DNA of 64,000 nucleotides from Ilyonectria destructans (taxonomy: Eukaryota; Ascomycota; Sordariomycetes; Hypocreales; Nectriaceae), in the NCBI GenBank assembly GCA_020740775.1, contig JAHEWK010000022.1:310001-374000 (forward strand), in the 5' to 3' direction. The stretch's first letter is position 1, and every line of letters begins with the position of its first letter. A program made the translations under genes and the position numbers. The notes beneath the pieces are model-generated. The model saw nothing but the letters and a program-made list of their open reading frames with translations, had not been told where the DNA came from and did no database searches. Of the stretch, positions 20,899 through 32,126 are shown piece by piece.

Positions 20899-21672
20899 AT
20901 GTACATCCGTGCAGCTCACGCAGAAGCGGATCTCCGCGCCCTCCGTAGTCTTGTGCGCGACAACCCGCTTGGACTCTTTACGACGGCAATTTCGTCTCCT
21001 TCGTTCCCATTTCTCCAATCTAGCCATATTCCTTTCGTCCTCGATGTGGAAGATGAAGGAAGCGAGACTGAGCTCGGACGGCTGAGGGGCCACCTAGCCC
21101 GACAGAACCCCCAGAGCAAGGCTATTATTGAGGAAATCAACTCGCCGAAATCCGTCAGTTCCTCCACCAACGTGCTGGAGCATGACGTTTTGATCATATT
21201 CACCTCGCCTGCACACCACTACGTTACCCCCAAGTTCTACACAGAGACGAAGCCGGCAACTGGAAAGGTGGTACCGACTTGGAACTACGCCGCCGTCCAG
21301 GTTTATGGCCGCGCGAAGGTCTTTATAGACCCGAAGTCGGCCGAAACATCAAATTTCCTCAAGCAACAAATCAGCGAACTCACTCATCGCAGCGAGACGA
21401 CAATAATGGGGTATAACTGTCAGGATGACAAGCCACAGCCGTGGAAGGTGACTGATGCACCTGGGAATTTTGTCGAATTGTTGAAGAAGGCAATTATTGG
21501 GGTTGAGATAGATGTCCAGAAAATGGAGGGGAAATTTAAGATGAGTCAAGAGATGGGTGATGGGGATACTGATGGCGTCATCCAAGGGTTTCGGAACCTG
21601 GGGACTGATACAGGGAGGCAGATTGCAGATACAGTGCTGCAGCGGAGAGAAATTAAGGCTCGTAGCAAATGA
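20899..21672 (+). CDS. PaiB-family FMN-binding split-barrel protein
   Basis: A 257-aa single-exon protein resembling the PaiB/negative transcriptional regulator family, a flavin-binding split-barrel fold. Visible hallmarks are MYIRAAH at the start, LFTTAISSPSFPFLQSSHIPF, LRGHLARQNPQ, VLIIFTSPAHHYVTPKFY, VVPTWNYAAVQVYGRAKVF and, near the end, AIIGVEIDVQKMEGKFKMSQ. ATG 20899 is preferred over 20851 because the family begins MYIR/MY. The role in fungi is unclear; the bacterial name implies regulation of sporulation and protease genes, which should not be transferred. No disabling mutation is seen. Confidence 0.88.
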   Translation: MYIRAAHAEADLRALRSLVRDNPLGLFTTAISSPSFPFLQSSHIPFVLDVEDEGSETELGRLRGHLARQNPQSKAIIEEINSPKSVSSSTNVLEHDVLIIFTSPAHHYVTPKFYTETKPATGKVVPTWNYAAVQVYGRAKVFIDPKSAETSNFLKQQISELTHRSETTIMGYNCQDDKPQPWKVTDAPGNFVELLKKAIIGVEIDVQKMEGKFKMSQEMGDGDTDGVIQGFRNLGTDTGRQIADTVLQRREIKARSK

Positions 21673-22463
21673 ATGGAACTTCAATTCAAGCTCCCTGCCA
21701 GGTCCCATCAGGTGATGATTTCTTCATGTGGAGGGCTGTGAAGCATAACTGTCCTTGGTTAAATGGGAAGTGCAATGCAAGGCGCGCGCATTCTTCTGTT
21801 GCAGAGACGCAAGGTATCAGATGATCGTCAAGAGTATTGTAAGCGCCCCTGTCTCCACCGGATAAGGGGACAATGCAGTAGGTTGCGGGATGCTCCGAGC
21901 ATGCAAAGCGAAGAGGAAAGTCAGGGATGATGATGTTTGTTGAGTGAGCCGATTAGTAAACCCCGTGTTTTCTCCCAAGACCATCTGCCAGTCTCGTCCC
22001 GTCTCCCACTGGCCTCAGCGAAACATCCTGTTGCCGATGCATGTCTTAGTCTCTCGGGTTTGATTGCTAGTGACACCCACAGGCTTTTGGTGGAAACCTG
22101 CGATGCACTAACCTTGTGTAGCTGAAGACGGCAGGCAAGTCCGAGAAGGTCCACTTCTGGTAACCGAACGCCTCTTTCGGTTGCGAGTGGATCCCGGCAG
22201 GATGATTTTGCCGTCTTTAATTGGCTAACATAATCAGTCCTCTAAACTGATTCTATGCATCAGAGTCACGTATACCAACTGGTTCGCTAGGTAGGCATTA
22301 GTTAAATATTTCACACGTTACTTGATTTCTTGCTTCTGATATGCTGGAACCACTTTGCCAGTATAACCTGACGCCGGCTGGGAACCAAAGTGGCCTCAGT
22401 GCCAGATGAGACGCAAGCCTTTCTCTTGACTACAACGACATACATCCTTAAGCAGCCACTGAC
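21673..22463. other. Intergenic, nothing recognised
   Basis: About 790 bp. It probably contains the promoter of the homeobox/C2H2 gene; no assignable motif. Confidence 0.4.
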
Positions 22464-24764
22464 ATGACCACCATTGACGAGATAGACGAGTTCGCCAACT
22501 GGGACAAGACAGGTGACGCTGTCGGCAACGCCTTACGCCAGGACAACACCTGGGCTGGCTTGGCAACTGGCCCTAACCACGACAACATTGACCTTGTCTT
22601 GGAGGATGTCAGCGAGGACAACTCCAGCTTCTATGCTTTGCAGCATTCCCCCGAGGATAAATTTCCTCTGGGTGACATCCCCGCGCCCATGGATACGGAA
22701 ATGGAAACTACGATCGACTTCCATTGGGAAACGCCAGATTCCCCTTGTGCCAACAGCGCCCTTGGCGGGTTTTCGTGCACAAGAATCTGTGAGGGCAAAT
22801 ATGAGGGCTACTGCCCGAGCTGCGCTTCTTTCAGAGTTGAATGCTGTTCTGGTACTGTCGTTCCTGAGAGCTTCAATCCTAAGACCACGAATTTCCCCGC
22901 CAACCGCTGGCCAGCAACTGGCCCCCGTCCCAAGACCACTGTCCTCGAAGACTTTCGGGATGAGCCTCTACACCTACTCCGCAGTACTTCGGGCATAGAT
23001 TTGGCCGGCCTCACCACCCAATCGATTGATGATGCGTTTCCGAAGCCGGGACCGCCTCCCAAGATCGGTGCTCGATTCTCAGGAGAACCTGTTCGCATCC
23101 TGAAGAACTGGCTCTCAACACACCACCGGCACCCTTATCCCAGTGAAGAGGAAAAGGAGATGCTCCGACGCCAGACTGGCCTGAATAAAGCCCAAATCAC
23201 CAATTGGCTCGCTAACGCTCGGCGTCGCGGCAAAGTTCAGGCTCCTCGCTCAACTTCACCTCACCTCAGCACCTGGTCAGGTCCTATTGACATTCCCCAG
23301 AGGAGAGGAACCCCGGCCGTTAAGGCTATGAATCCCCTACAGAGGTGGGAGCATTCGCCGCTGGAACACGAACTGGCCTCTGCTACTGCTATTGCTAGAG
23401 CAGTCACTGCCTCCTCGTCGGGCAGGTCATCAGGACTCAACAGTCCTCACAGCTTTAACTACACCGACGACGGCTCTGGCAAATCGCTCAATGATCAGTC
23501 ATCAGCTAGCAGTTTAGGCACCTCCCACTCCAGCGGTGCATCGCTCAACTCAGCCTACTCGTATAGGTCGGCCCCATTCAACAACAGAGTGTATCGCCGT
23601 CGCCGGAGAAGAACTGGTGCAAAGCCTAGTGACGATGGTAACACGAACCTGTCGGCTCTCCTCAAGATCTTTCAGTGTACATTCTGTGTTGAGACCTTCA
23701 GAACAAAACACGACTGGCAGCGTCACGAAAAATCGCTGCATATTTCTCTTGAGAGATGGGTCTGCTCCCCTCACGGGCCGCGAGTTATTAACCCAGAAAA
23801 TGGGCAGCTCTCCTGTGTCTTCTGTGGCTTAGCCAATCCACATGACGCTCACATCGAGTGCCATAACTACTCAGCATGTCAAGATCGAGCGCCGGTCAAG
23901 AGAACGTTTTATCGAAAAGACCACCTTAATCAACATCTACGCCTAGTCCATAATATCAAGTTTATGGATAGGTTCATGAAATCTTGGAAGACCGCAAGTC
24001 CTAAGATCCAGTCTCGGTGTGGTTTCTGTGGTATCATGATGGGCACTTGGACTATCCGAGTCGATCATCTAGCAGAGCATTTTAAGACTGGTTATTCTAT
24101 GACCAACTGGAAGGGAGACTGGGGGTTTAAAGCCTCTGTGCTTAAAATGATTCAAAATTCTATCCCTCCATGTATGAGACCCCTAGAGATTCCTATAGAT
24201 CAGCTTAAAGCACCTAACTTTTTTGAAATAGATCTCAGCCATCATGAACAAACATCTCCTATACCATACATAGTAAGCCTATATCCGCCTGAAACCCCTC
24301 GAAACGCTTTCAAGAAGGAACCTCCCTTCGCGGAAGTAATCTCGACGTCCGAAAATTCACCAGCCTTTTTCTTCCAGCGAAGCAACCAATCTACGGGATC
24401 GGGGCCCTTCACCAAATCGACAACCAAGTCACTAAACTGCCCTGTCAATCAAGATTGTACCAGTCCCCCAGCTTCTTGCCAAAATAATGCTATACTGGGC
24501 CCTTTCTACCTCAATAACTCCAACTGCTATGGGCGTTTGGCAGGGCGTTTGGCAAAAGAACTAGGTAGGTATGTAGCATTGACGATATCACCAAACAATC
24601 CAAATCAGCATGTACCATCCGACGTCGAATTACAACACCAAGCTCGTTGGATCCTTTATGATGAGTGAGTTGGTCTAATTACTGTTGGTGCGATTATGAG
24701 TTAACCAAGTTGTAGCGACGGTCCGTGGAATCAGACTGCAGCAGACAACGCTGAGTGGCTTTAG
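22464..24764 (+). CDS. Homeobox + C2H2 zinc-finger transcription factor, late nonsense codon
   Basis: Nuclear DNA-binding regulator. Exon 1 is 22464-24664 and exon 2 starts at 24716; the intron begins GTGAGT and ends GTAG. A homeodomain of the TALE/KN type lies at about residues 205-257 (LKNWLSTHHRHPYPSEEEKE, then LNKAQITNWLANARRR, the recognition helix). A Ser-rich linker is followed by C2H2-like fingers from about residue 410 (FQCTFCVETFRTKHDWQRHE, LSCVFCGLAN...HLNQHLRLVH, SRCGFCGIMM...DHLAEHF). In exon 2 the frame reads AEWL and then TAG at 24762-24764. It stays open for another 74 codons (to 24986) with coding-like composition. The TAG is therefore probably a recent nonsense change, plausibly from CAG. 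It costs the extreme C-terminus only; both DNA-binding modules remain. Confidence 0.85.
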
Positions 24765-24986
24765 AGATTCAAATGCGATGTCGGGATCTTGAAGGTGGAC
24801 AGGTGTGGCCTCCCTGAAGAACTGGGAGAAGGGTTGTCAGTCCTACCGAGTAGCATAGACTTGAACATCTCGGATGAAGAACTCAACAACATTCTGCATT
24901 ACACGAACTTTGAATTTGATAACCAGACTTTGGAGGGGCACAAACAGAGCAGATGGAAGATGCGGGTGGAGCCAGCCTCAACATGA
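24765..24986 (+). pseudogene. Former C-terminal extension of the homeobox factor
   Basis: In frame with exon 2 after the TAG: RFKCDVGILKVDRCGLPEEL, then an acidic tail (LNISDEELNNILHYTNFEFD) resembling an activation or interaction segment. Translated only by readthrough. Confidence 0.55.
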
Positions 24987-25481
24987 CGGGCTTCAAAGAC
25001 TAGGGCGCCTTGTATACAATTGAGGAGGTTCACTGATGGAAGTCAACAGCGTGGTAATAACAGGTTGTGATGGTGATTCTTCTGTACCGTGCATGCACTC
25101 AGTACACAGCAGCTATTCCCGATACCTCAACGTATCTACCAGATACCATAAAGGGCTTTGGGCGGCTGCAAATTTAGTACATGGGAAATCTCGACATATA
25201 ATAGATGACGATAAATAAACATGATGGGGTCAATGGCTTACGTTTGAACGTGTGACGATTAACGGATGAGCTCAAGAAATTTGCCAAGACAGCGCACCAA
25301 GGAGTGGCTATGATTTACTTTGGGAATGAAGTCAGATTGAGCCTGGTCATGAACTGGAAATAGAGATAACCCAATGCATCGTTGTTGCAGGAAAAGTTTG
25401 CGTCACAGCAGTCCAGCTGAGCTTGTTGTCTAAAGGCTGTCTGATCGGACGAAAGAAATGGCCGAGCCATCATGGCTGTAT
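24987..25481. other. Intergenic, nothing recognised
   Basis: Convergent 3' ends of the homeobox factor and the Zn2Cys6 regulator; no further feature. Confidence 0.4.
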
Positions 25482-27965
25482 TTAAATCAATCCTTGAAAC
25501 CTTTGAGATATATCCTCTCCTTCTCCATTCATAATCGCAAGGTCCTGCGGGTTACTGAATTGACCATTCATTGATTCCCATATTTGTTGCCTTTGTCCAA
25601 ACGCATCAAAGAGACTCAGCAAGTCGTCTCTCATCTGAAACATATCCGGGACCGAGCTAATGAGATCCGCATCAGGGAGCATCATCTCACCTAAAGGAAA
25701 GGACCCGGCAGCGCGCCTGTTGCTGCTTGTACCGCTGGCGACGTGTGCGTGATGCACGTCAAGACTATCAATAGGCGCAGAGCTCTTGCTGTTCGGGGCC
25801 GTTCGACCGTCGAGCTGGTCTTGGTCTAGATGTAGCAGGCTCAGACTCCTCATCCGTGGTATGAGACCACGAATGCTCTTCCAGAGTCTTCGGCTGACTA
25901 TGCTGTGACGGGAAAGCCCTCTCACCAGCTCCACTACGCCAAGGAAGGGTTTGCGGCATGGGACAGCGAACACAGCCGGAGCGTGGCAAACAGCAAGAAA
26001 AATGACAGCCATAGCACTAAGGAGGAAGTAGTTGAAAGGATTCTGCTGTCGCGAGTAAATATCCGACGTCGCGTGCAGGTGCATGAGGGCCTGTATAGTG
26101 TCCAAAGCAAATTGACTACGAGCCAGGCGCTGTTGGGGTTTGCGGAATGCTAGCTGTGCTCATTAGATTGTACCGATATATTAGAATCCGGGCATAGTTT
26201 CCCCGGAGATACAAGAGGGCACGTAACCGAAATAGGAGCCGCGGCTGAGAGCGCGGTGCCAGACCAAGCCGAGGATGGCGCAGTTGAAGATGAGACGGGA
26301 TAGACTTTAGCCATTCTTGCGTGCAGAGATCTAGAGCCGTTGCCGTATCGTTGGGGATAGTCTGGGACACTGATCCAAAGGGTGGAATGGCATTCCAGAG
26401 TTTCGAACACAGTCGACCGTATCCAACCATGCATTTGAGACACGAGAACTCAGCATCTTAGTTAGAGTCATTTGGTCAGTTAGAATCGCCCTGCCATCAA
26501 GCCTGCCTATGATCAAACGAGATGAGAGTGACTTACAGGCTCAGGAAGCTCAGAATCAATATCATTATCCGTAAGGGCAAAGGAAAGACTAGTGCCAAAG
26601 CTCCAGCGGCGGCCGAGCACATAGACATACCAAAAGACACGAATGGCGAGACGGCGAGAGTCTGGATCCTTGAAGTTATCGAGAAGACTCTGATTTCGGT
26701 GGAGGCCCATCTCCAAAGCTTCTCGCGCAGCGATGCCAATCGCCCGCCACGCCAGCAGTTCCTCATCACAATGGAAGTAATAGATACTCTGTTCTAGTCA
26801 GCAGCCGCAACAACGGCATCAACAAGTGCAATTTCTCTCTTACTAGCATGGTCAGAAGTTGAACTTCCTTGAGATCTACCTGAGGGTTCGAGATCCTTGC
26901 AACGTTCCTCTCAACCGACTCAACGATGGCGCTACTAAAGTCATTCGTGCCATTAGTCTCAAGGACAATGCCGATGGCCGCGGCAACTTTGGCAATCTCG
27001 ATGTCTTTACTGCTTAACGTTATTACCGAGGATGTATCAGACACATCGTCGTTGAGTGGGCTGCCATCCCGGACGGCGGCTAGGATCTCTTGCGACCGTA
27101 GAGCATACTCGCCGATATCGATGAAAGGGTAGATGGACTCAACCTCTTCCTGGAAGACAACCAAGAACTTGGTAATATCGCTTGCAGTATAATGATCCCA
27201 ATAGCCAATATCTGTGGCCAACGGGGAACGTGATAAGGTCGGAGACTGAGCACCGCTTGGGGGCAAGGACTCGAATGGAGGAATGCACATGCGGTTCAGA
27301 GACCGCTCTCCAATCATGATACTAAAGGCGGACCGCGTGGGCCCAACAAACTGGGGCTGCTTAGGGACATCTTCTCGAGGAATGCTAGCAGGCGACTCGA
27401 TGGTTATGATCTCTCGGGGATGAGATGAGTCGGATCGAATTTCCTGTGGCTGCTCCTTGAGATCCCTCACAACGCCGACCAAATCTTGAACCTGCTGGCG
27501 GAGCTGGGACATCTCATCGCCGAGAGTCTGGAATTGTTGGCTGCTTCCAACGCCGAGGAAATGTTAGCCTAAGCACAGTTCCGAAGGTATCTGGCGGATT
27601 CAAGAGACAGGCGGGCTACACACTCTACGTACTTGTCCTTGACAGCCCTGGACGACCTCGACGTAAAGACACAGGTCAGGCCGGTAGAGATACACCGCTT
27701 GCATTTGGAGTCCCCAGCTGCAATGCACTTGAGCTTCCGCTTCTTACACTCATCACTATGTCGACGGGTCTGTTAGCCATCTGGTTCACAATGAGATCAT
27801 TCGCCCTCACCCCTGGTTAGCTTACCATGCAATAGACGTGTACTTGCCACGCTTTGGGGGCCGTGGAATCTCGCTGTTAGTGTCGGCGTCAGCCCCGGCA
27901 GTATTCCGCTTTCTCGCCTTGGGAGCGGGCTGTGGTGTGTCAAGAGGCTTGGTGTCGGAATCCAT
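25482..27965 (-). pseudogene. Zn2Cys6 fungal-specific transcription factor with one frameshift
   Basis: Nuclear regulator of the Gal4 type. Exons on the minus strand are 27965-27826, 27755-27624, 27543-26844, 26788-26537, 26448 to about 26150, and then the last part to 25482. The Cys6 cluster spans the first intron (C-DE-C-KKRKLK-C, then C-KR-C-ISTGLT-C). A coiled-coil-like linker follows (MSQLRQQVQDLVGVVRDLKE). The fungal_trans middle homology region runs SIYYFHCDEELLAWRAIG through YVLGRRWSFGTSLSFALTD to MVGYGRLCSKLWNAIPPFG. The C-terminal part from about 26105 is in another frame. The step sits at AGCATTCCGC near 26148, where one C too many breaks an otherwise continuous domain. It is either a recent pseudogene or a one-base assembly error. 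Confidence 0.8.
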
Positions 27966-28943
27966 GGTTCTTGGTTATGCCGAGGCAGGCTACAAGGTTG
28001 TTCAGAATGCAGAAACCAATGGGAATATGGTAGGTGGACCGTTCTGAGGGATATGGTCTAACATAGTAACCGCTTCGGAATCGGTCCAAGATTCCATTCC
28101 GAGAACACAAACATTCCGCCCCACGTCGGCTCAACCAAAACCGCCTTGAACCGTCGGAATTTTTGGCCATAGACTCATCACTCACATGCTACTGGCGGTA
28201 ACGGGCTTGACTAGCGGCTGCGTAGAGATCACCATATTAGCTCCCCCGCTTCCTTGTCGGTTGGGTACTTTAGGGTCATGGCATTGCCTTAAACTCCTGC
28301 TCTCTATGCCCTGGTATAATAGGGGACTCCCTCATCAGTCAGTAAGAAGCTAGCCAGTCTTGCGAGCAACAGTCGGCCCAAGCGCACTTAAATTCTGCAC
28401 TATGACTATTGCGAACCTATTCCTGTCCTTGAATAAAAAGACCTGGGAGAGTAAGGGCTAGTCCGTGCTCCTCACGCTGGTTATTGCGTCACTGGTCTAC
28501 GTCTTCATCAACGAGCTTGTCTGATATCATGCAAGAATCAGGAACCTGAAAGGTCCCTCGGGACTGTCACTGTCTGATAACATATGGGATATTCGAGCCA
28601 GGTATCCTAGGCAGTAGAGATCAAACCCCTCTGCTCCCCTCTCATTTCTCTCCCGGTTGATACTGATTGCTTGCTTGGTTGGATGGTGTAGCGGCGAGTT
28701 TGGTTCCCCCGTTGTGCTCAGTACACCACTCACCCAGAGGGGATTAATTAGCTTAACTACCTTTCGTGGTCACAGAAGGCGAGCGGTTACCGGGCCACCA
28801 AGCCTACATCGCGGGTCTTGCGCCATGAGGTACTTGGTCACACGTAAAAGAGTTTTGAATCAAGCAAGCCGAGAGAGTTCATCGAGTTTCCTTATTGCGA
28901 TAGCTCCTTCGGTCATCACGGGGCGTGGAATCCCGATTCCTGT
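27966..28943. other. Intergenic, nothing recognised
   Basis: It holds the promoter of the Zn2Cys6 gene and then about 800 bp without coding signal. Confidence 0.4.
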
Positions 28944-30290
28944 CTACTGTCTTATGTGAATGCAGACATTGCAGCCCTTGGGCTTCACAAACCAGTAATT
29001 GGTCGTCTTCCACTCTCCCTTATTCAGAGCATCTCCAGGGAATACAAAATTGAAGTCCCGGACAATCCGTGGTATAAGCTTGGATAACGTGTATGATAAG
29101 CGAGCGCGCAATACAAGCGAGCGCGCACTCTGAAATTTCACCTTAAATCGCAATTTAAAAAAAGTTCTTAAAAGTTTAAACTAAGCTAGAAATAGCTATA
29201 ATTTTAAAGGTGTATTTATTAAATAACTATATGATAATAAGTATAAGTTTTCCTAGATTATTAAAAAAAATTCTTATGGAGTTATTAGAAAAATCTCATT
29301 CATACTGTTTTTTTTCTTATTTTTATTTTTAAAATTTCAAATAAATTAATTAAAAATCTTAAAGAAATACTATCTTATGACTCTTTTTATGGAATATCTA
29401 AAACTAATTTCTTAAAAATCCTAGGGCTATATAGCCCGTTTTAGAAAATCTAAAATTTAAACTTTTTAGCTGTACAGTATAAGTGCGCGCTCGCTTGTAT
29501 TGCGCGCTCGCTTATCATACACGTTATCTCTAACGTAGAAATATGTCTCCCTATGCATGTCCTTGCACCCATCCCAAACTACCAAAAGTGTCGATTAGTG
29601 CTCGCAATTCTTATGATTTGTCTTGGAAAATGTTGGACTCACGGGTATCCAATGTCGATTCATCGCGTCAAGCTTCTGCTTGTCGCTTTCGAACCAACGC
29701 TCGGGTCGGAATACTTCCGGATCAGGCCCAAAGATAGTCAGGTTCGCGTGCTCTACCCAACTGTTGACGCCGACGATTGTCTATCCCGAAGCACTCGTCA
29801 GTAGATAATTGCCAAGTCTTTAACGAAAGGAACTCCCTTACCCCCGATGGAAAGAATTGCCCGGCAATCATAGCACCGCCTTCTGGTACTACCCGTTCTA
29901 AAGGCAGGCCCACTGCAGGATGTAGTCTTAAAGCCTCCTTGATGACGGCCTGAAGATATGGAATTTCTTGGGTCTCTTTGAAGCTAAAATTCTTTGAATC
30001 TCTAGCTCGATTTTGGTGTTCATCGACTTCCTAGCGCAGTTTCCGGGTCACTTCTGGGTGATTCATAAGGAAGAATAGGACAGCCGAGAGACTGATTCCG
30101 GTGGTGTCTGACCCAGCCGTCATGTTGGATGCGCATCCACTCAAAATATACCAAGAGTTGTACGTGAGGGGGTCTTTCCGATGTCGAGCCGCATATTTGG
30201 AGAGAAAGTCCATTCGCTGAGTGTCCTCGTTCTCAACGTCCAGGTGTTTGGGCTTTGAGAACGAGGAGATGCTCACGCATCAACCGCTCA
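28944..30290 (-). pseudogene. Cytochrome P450 pseudogene, C-terminal half
   Basis: Microsomal haem-thiolate monooxygenase remnant. Minus-strand coding pieces are about 30290-29842, 29780-29643, 29578-29527 and, beyond the MITE, 29084-28944, with GT..AG introns between the first three. Visible parts are the I-helix with AGSDTT, the ExxR region (IKEALRLHP), EHANLTIFGPDPEVFRPERW, and the haem loop FGMGARTCIG with its Cys ligand. The native end is DFNFVFPGDALNKGEWKTTN and on to HIRQ-stop. A TAG at 30031-30033 interrupts the region after the I-helix (RKLR-stop-EVDEHQ). The N-terminal half, including the membrane anchor, is missing beyond about 30290, and a MITE is inserted after the haem loop. Confidence 0.85.
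29087..29524. mobile_element. 438-bp MITE in the P450 pseudogene
   Basis: Perfect 43-bp terminal inverted repeats (29087-29129, 29482-29524), each containing the direct repeat AAGCGAGCGCGC twice. TA flanks lie on both sides (29085-29086, 29525-29526). The core is very AT-rich and non-coding, in sharp contrast to the ends. Removing the element and one TA restores the P450 codons exactly (T-L-E-I-S-K-L). TA flanks point to mobilisation by a Tc1/mariner-pogo transposase. The ends do not match the Fot1-like element in this window. Confidence 0.92.
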
Positions 30291-30511
30291 GTGAACTGTA
30301 TGACATACCCGACCTGCCTGCAAACCAGTTGCGAGCAGCGAACAGGAATGGATGCAGCAGATCTATCGAGCAGAAGTCCAGTTCTGGTGAAACTCTCCCA
30401 GTGCCGGATGTTGAGTTATCCGATGATAGTGAAGTGGATGATGAAAATTATTGGGAGTGGGACCAAGCGAAGCAGCAATTCCGACACTGGGACGAGGACG
30501 ACGAAAAATAG
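30287..30511 (+). other. Acidic C-terminal coding fragment, unassigned
   Basis: The plus frame ends in an acidic, Trp-rich segment (DSEVDDENYWEWDQAKQQFR, then HWDEDDEK-stop) that looks like the end of a real protein. It abuts the broken P450 sequence near 30287, so it is probably a rearranged gene fragment. Family not recognised. Confidence 0.3.
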
Positions 30512-30763
30512 GTTTACTTTCCCGAAACCTTTGACTGAGATAACGCATGGGCCCATGGCAGCCGCTGCTACCAAATCCCGGTACGAAAGTCCAATTTTTG
30601 TACAGTGAACCTGAATTAATGAAATAAGGACACTTAATAGCTTGCCGGTGTAAAGACAACCCTATCAATCAGATATTACAATACATCAATGTACCTTAAG
30701 CGTGTCACTCTTAGCTCAATTCCCTTTTGTAATTATCCTTATATACTGGGACTTGAGGCACCC

Positions 30764-31372
30764 ATGCAGCTTGTACTAGTCGGGCAAGCCCTGCCACCTG
30801 GTCTAGCCTCCTCGCATTCGTCCGCATCCACTTCGACGGCAATGCACGGTGCTTCGGGGCCCATCCAAGTCGTCATCGTCCGGTGCGACGTCAAGAAAAT
30901 AAAAAATCCGCCTTCGTCCGCCACTACAATCCCCGCAGACCATCCCGTTTTCTCGCAGGCCGTTCCTCCCGTTCCAGGGCTCATCGAGGTGCCGCTGGTC
31001 CTCCATCGCGTAGGCACTCGGTCCGCCAACCGTGCCGACCTCGACAACCAGATCGCCACGTATCTCAATATCGACGCCGAGTCCGGGTTTGCGTCCCCGG
31101 AGTGGCGGTCATATGTCGGCACCGTGGTGGTTACACGCAAGGACATGAAGCTGTTGCTGCCGCACCACTTTGAGGGCGTGTGGACGTACTGTGACCGCAT
31201 TCTGGACCTCTTCGGAGGGGGAGAAGGCGCGCCGAGAAGTCTGTACAATAGACAGGCCTTCGAAGAGTGGTGGAAAGATTATTGTGAGGAACAGAAGGAG
31301 CTCCGGCCAGGGAAGGGAGGCGAGAGGGATCCGGATGATTGGCGTGTGGTGAGGTCGCCTTATGAGATGTAG
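30764..31372 (+). CDS. Hypothetical fungal protein
   Basis: Single-exon frame with strong coding character (202 aa from ATG 30764; 227 aa from 30689). I do not recognise a named domain. It contains HRVGTRSANRADLDNQIATY, then EWRSYVGTVVVTRKDMK, then SLYNRQAFEEWWKDYCEEQK, and resembles a class of uncharacterised Pezizomycotina proteins. No signal peptide or membrane helix. ATG 30764 is preferred because the residues before it look like untranslated leader. The antisense frame 31248-30739 is a codon-bias shadow. Confidence 0.6.
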   Translation: MQLVLVGQALPPGLASSHSSASTSTAMHGASGPIQVVIVRCDVKKIKNPPSSATTIPADHPVFSQAVPPVPGLIEVPLVLHRVGTRSANRADLDNQIATYLNIDAESGFASPEWRSYVGTVVVTRKDMKLLLPHHFEGVWTYCDRILDLFGGGEGAPRSLYNRQAFEEWWKDYCEEQKELRPGKGGERDPDDWRVVRSPYEM

Positions 31373-31454
31373 GGGTCTTAATTCGCCCTAGGCGTGTGTC
31401 CTGAGTAACAGAAACGTGGTGTCTCGCCGTCGGGCGGTCTTTTGGATGGTATCT

Positions 31455-32126
31455 CATGCTGCCCTATGCATGGCTTTGCTGACTTTCAAATATCCGTCTC
31501 GTTTCTGCTGCTAGATCTGTCAACCTCTGCATGGCATCAACTATGCCCTGGCCCAGCTTATTCCCGATGAAATCCTGGTGTCGTACGGGACTGAGAAGTT
31601 TGATGCCTTGCAGTTTTTAGAAACTAGTAAAGTCGCATTTAGAAGGCGGACCATTGGTCATACGATTTCCTCGCAGCTCCAAGAGCACTTCCACAAACAT
31701 CTTGCCTTGGGCTTTATAGTTAGTAAGGACAAAGGCCGGGACAACCGGCAATCCCCGGCGAGTGTATTTCCCCGATAGGAACCTGAAGTGGGAGCTGGCT
31801 GGATTGAGGGTGTGTGAGAGAGGCCAAATGAGCACTGTCCCTGTTGGGAGGGCTGGGACGGCTAAATCCTTTGTCTCTCGCGACTGTAATAATATACCCA
31901 GTGGCGGGCCAAAGTGGATGGTGACGTCGTCTGCAAGATGGTAGCCTGGGGATTTCGGATCGGGGGTGACGTCTGCAGCGGTAAACTGAGCCCCATTCAC
32001 AATCTTCAAGCCAGTATATATATTTTTGTTGACAACTACAGGCATCCCCTGGGCATGGAAAAGATACCAGGGACCTTGCATTTGGAATCGTCTCCTTGTT
32101 CGATAGTCTGGGCGATCTCGTTCTGA
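31455..32126 (-). pseudogene. Helitron / PIF1-like helicase, C-terminal remnant
   Basis: The minus frame 32081-31617 contains QGMPVVVNKNIYTGLKIVNG, YHLADDVTIHFGPPLGILLQ, ALPTGTVLIWPL and FVLTNYKAQGKMFVEVLLEL. These match the late part of the PIF1-type helicase of fungal Helitrons. After a frame change it continues to about 31490 (GIKLLSPVRHQDFIGNKLGQ, then DAMQRLTDLAAETRR). The Rep/HUH domain and the Walker motifs are missing. Confidence 0.65.

Noticed and set aside
26331..26516. Alternative exon (MLSSRVSNAWLDTVD frame) of the Zn2Cys6 gene using the ACTAAG acceptor
   Set aside because: It leads to an early stop and loses the conserved region. The acceptor at GATGCTGAG, 8 nt further along, restores the domain in frame.
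28680..28740. tRNA-like sequence (TGGTGTAGCGG resembles an A box)
   Set aside because: No matching B box, and no acceptor, anticodon or T stems can be drawn.
30739..31248. 169-codon minus-strand frame opposite the hypothetical gene
   Set aside because: Antisense shadow caused by GC-rich codon use of the plus-strand frame; composition is not protein-like.
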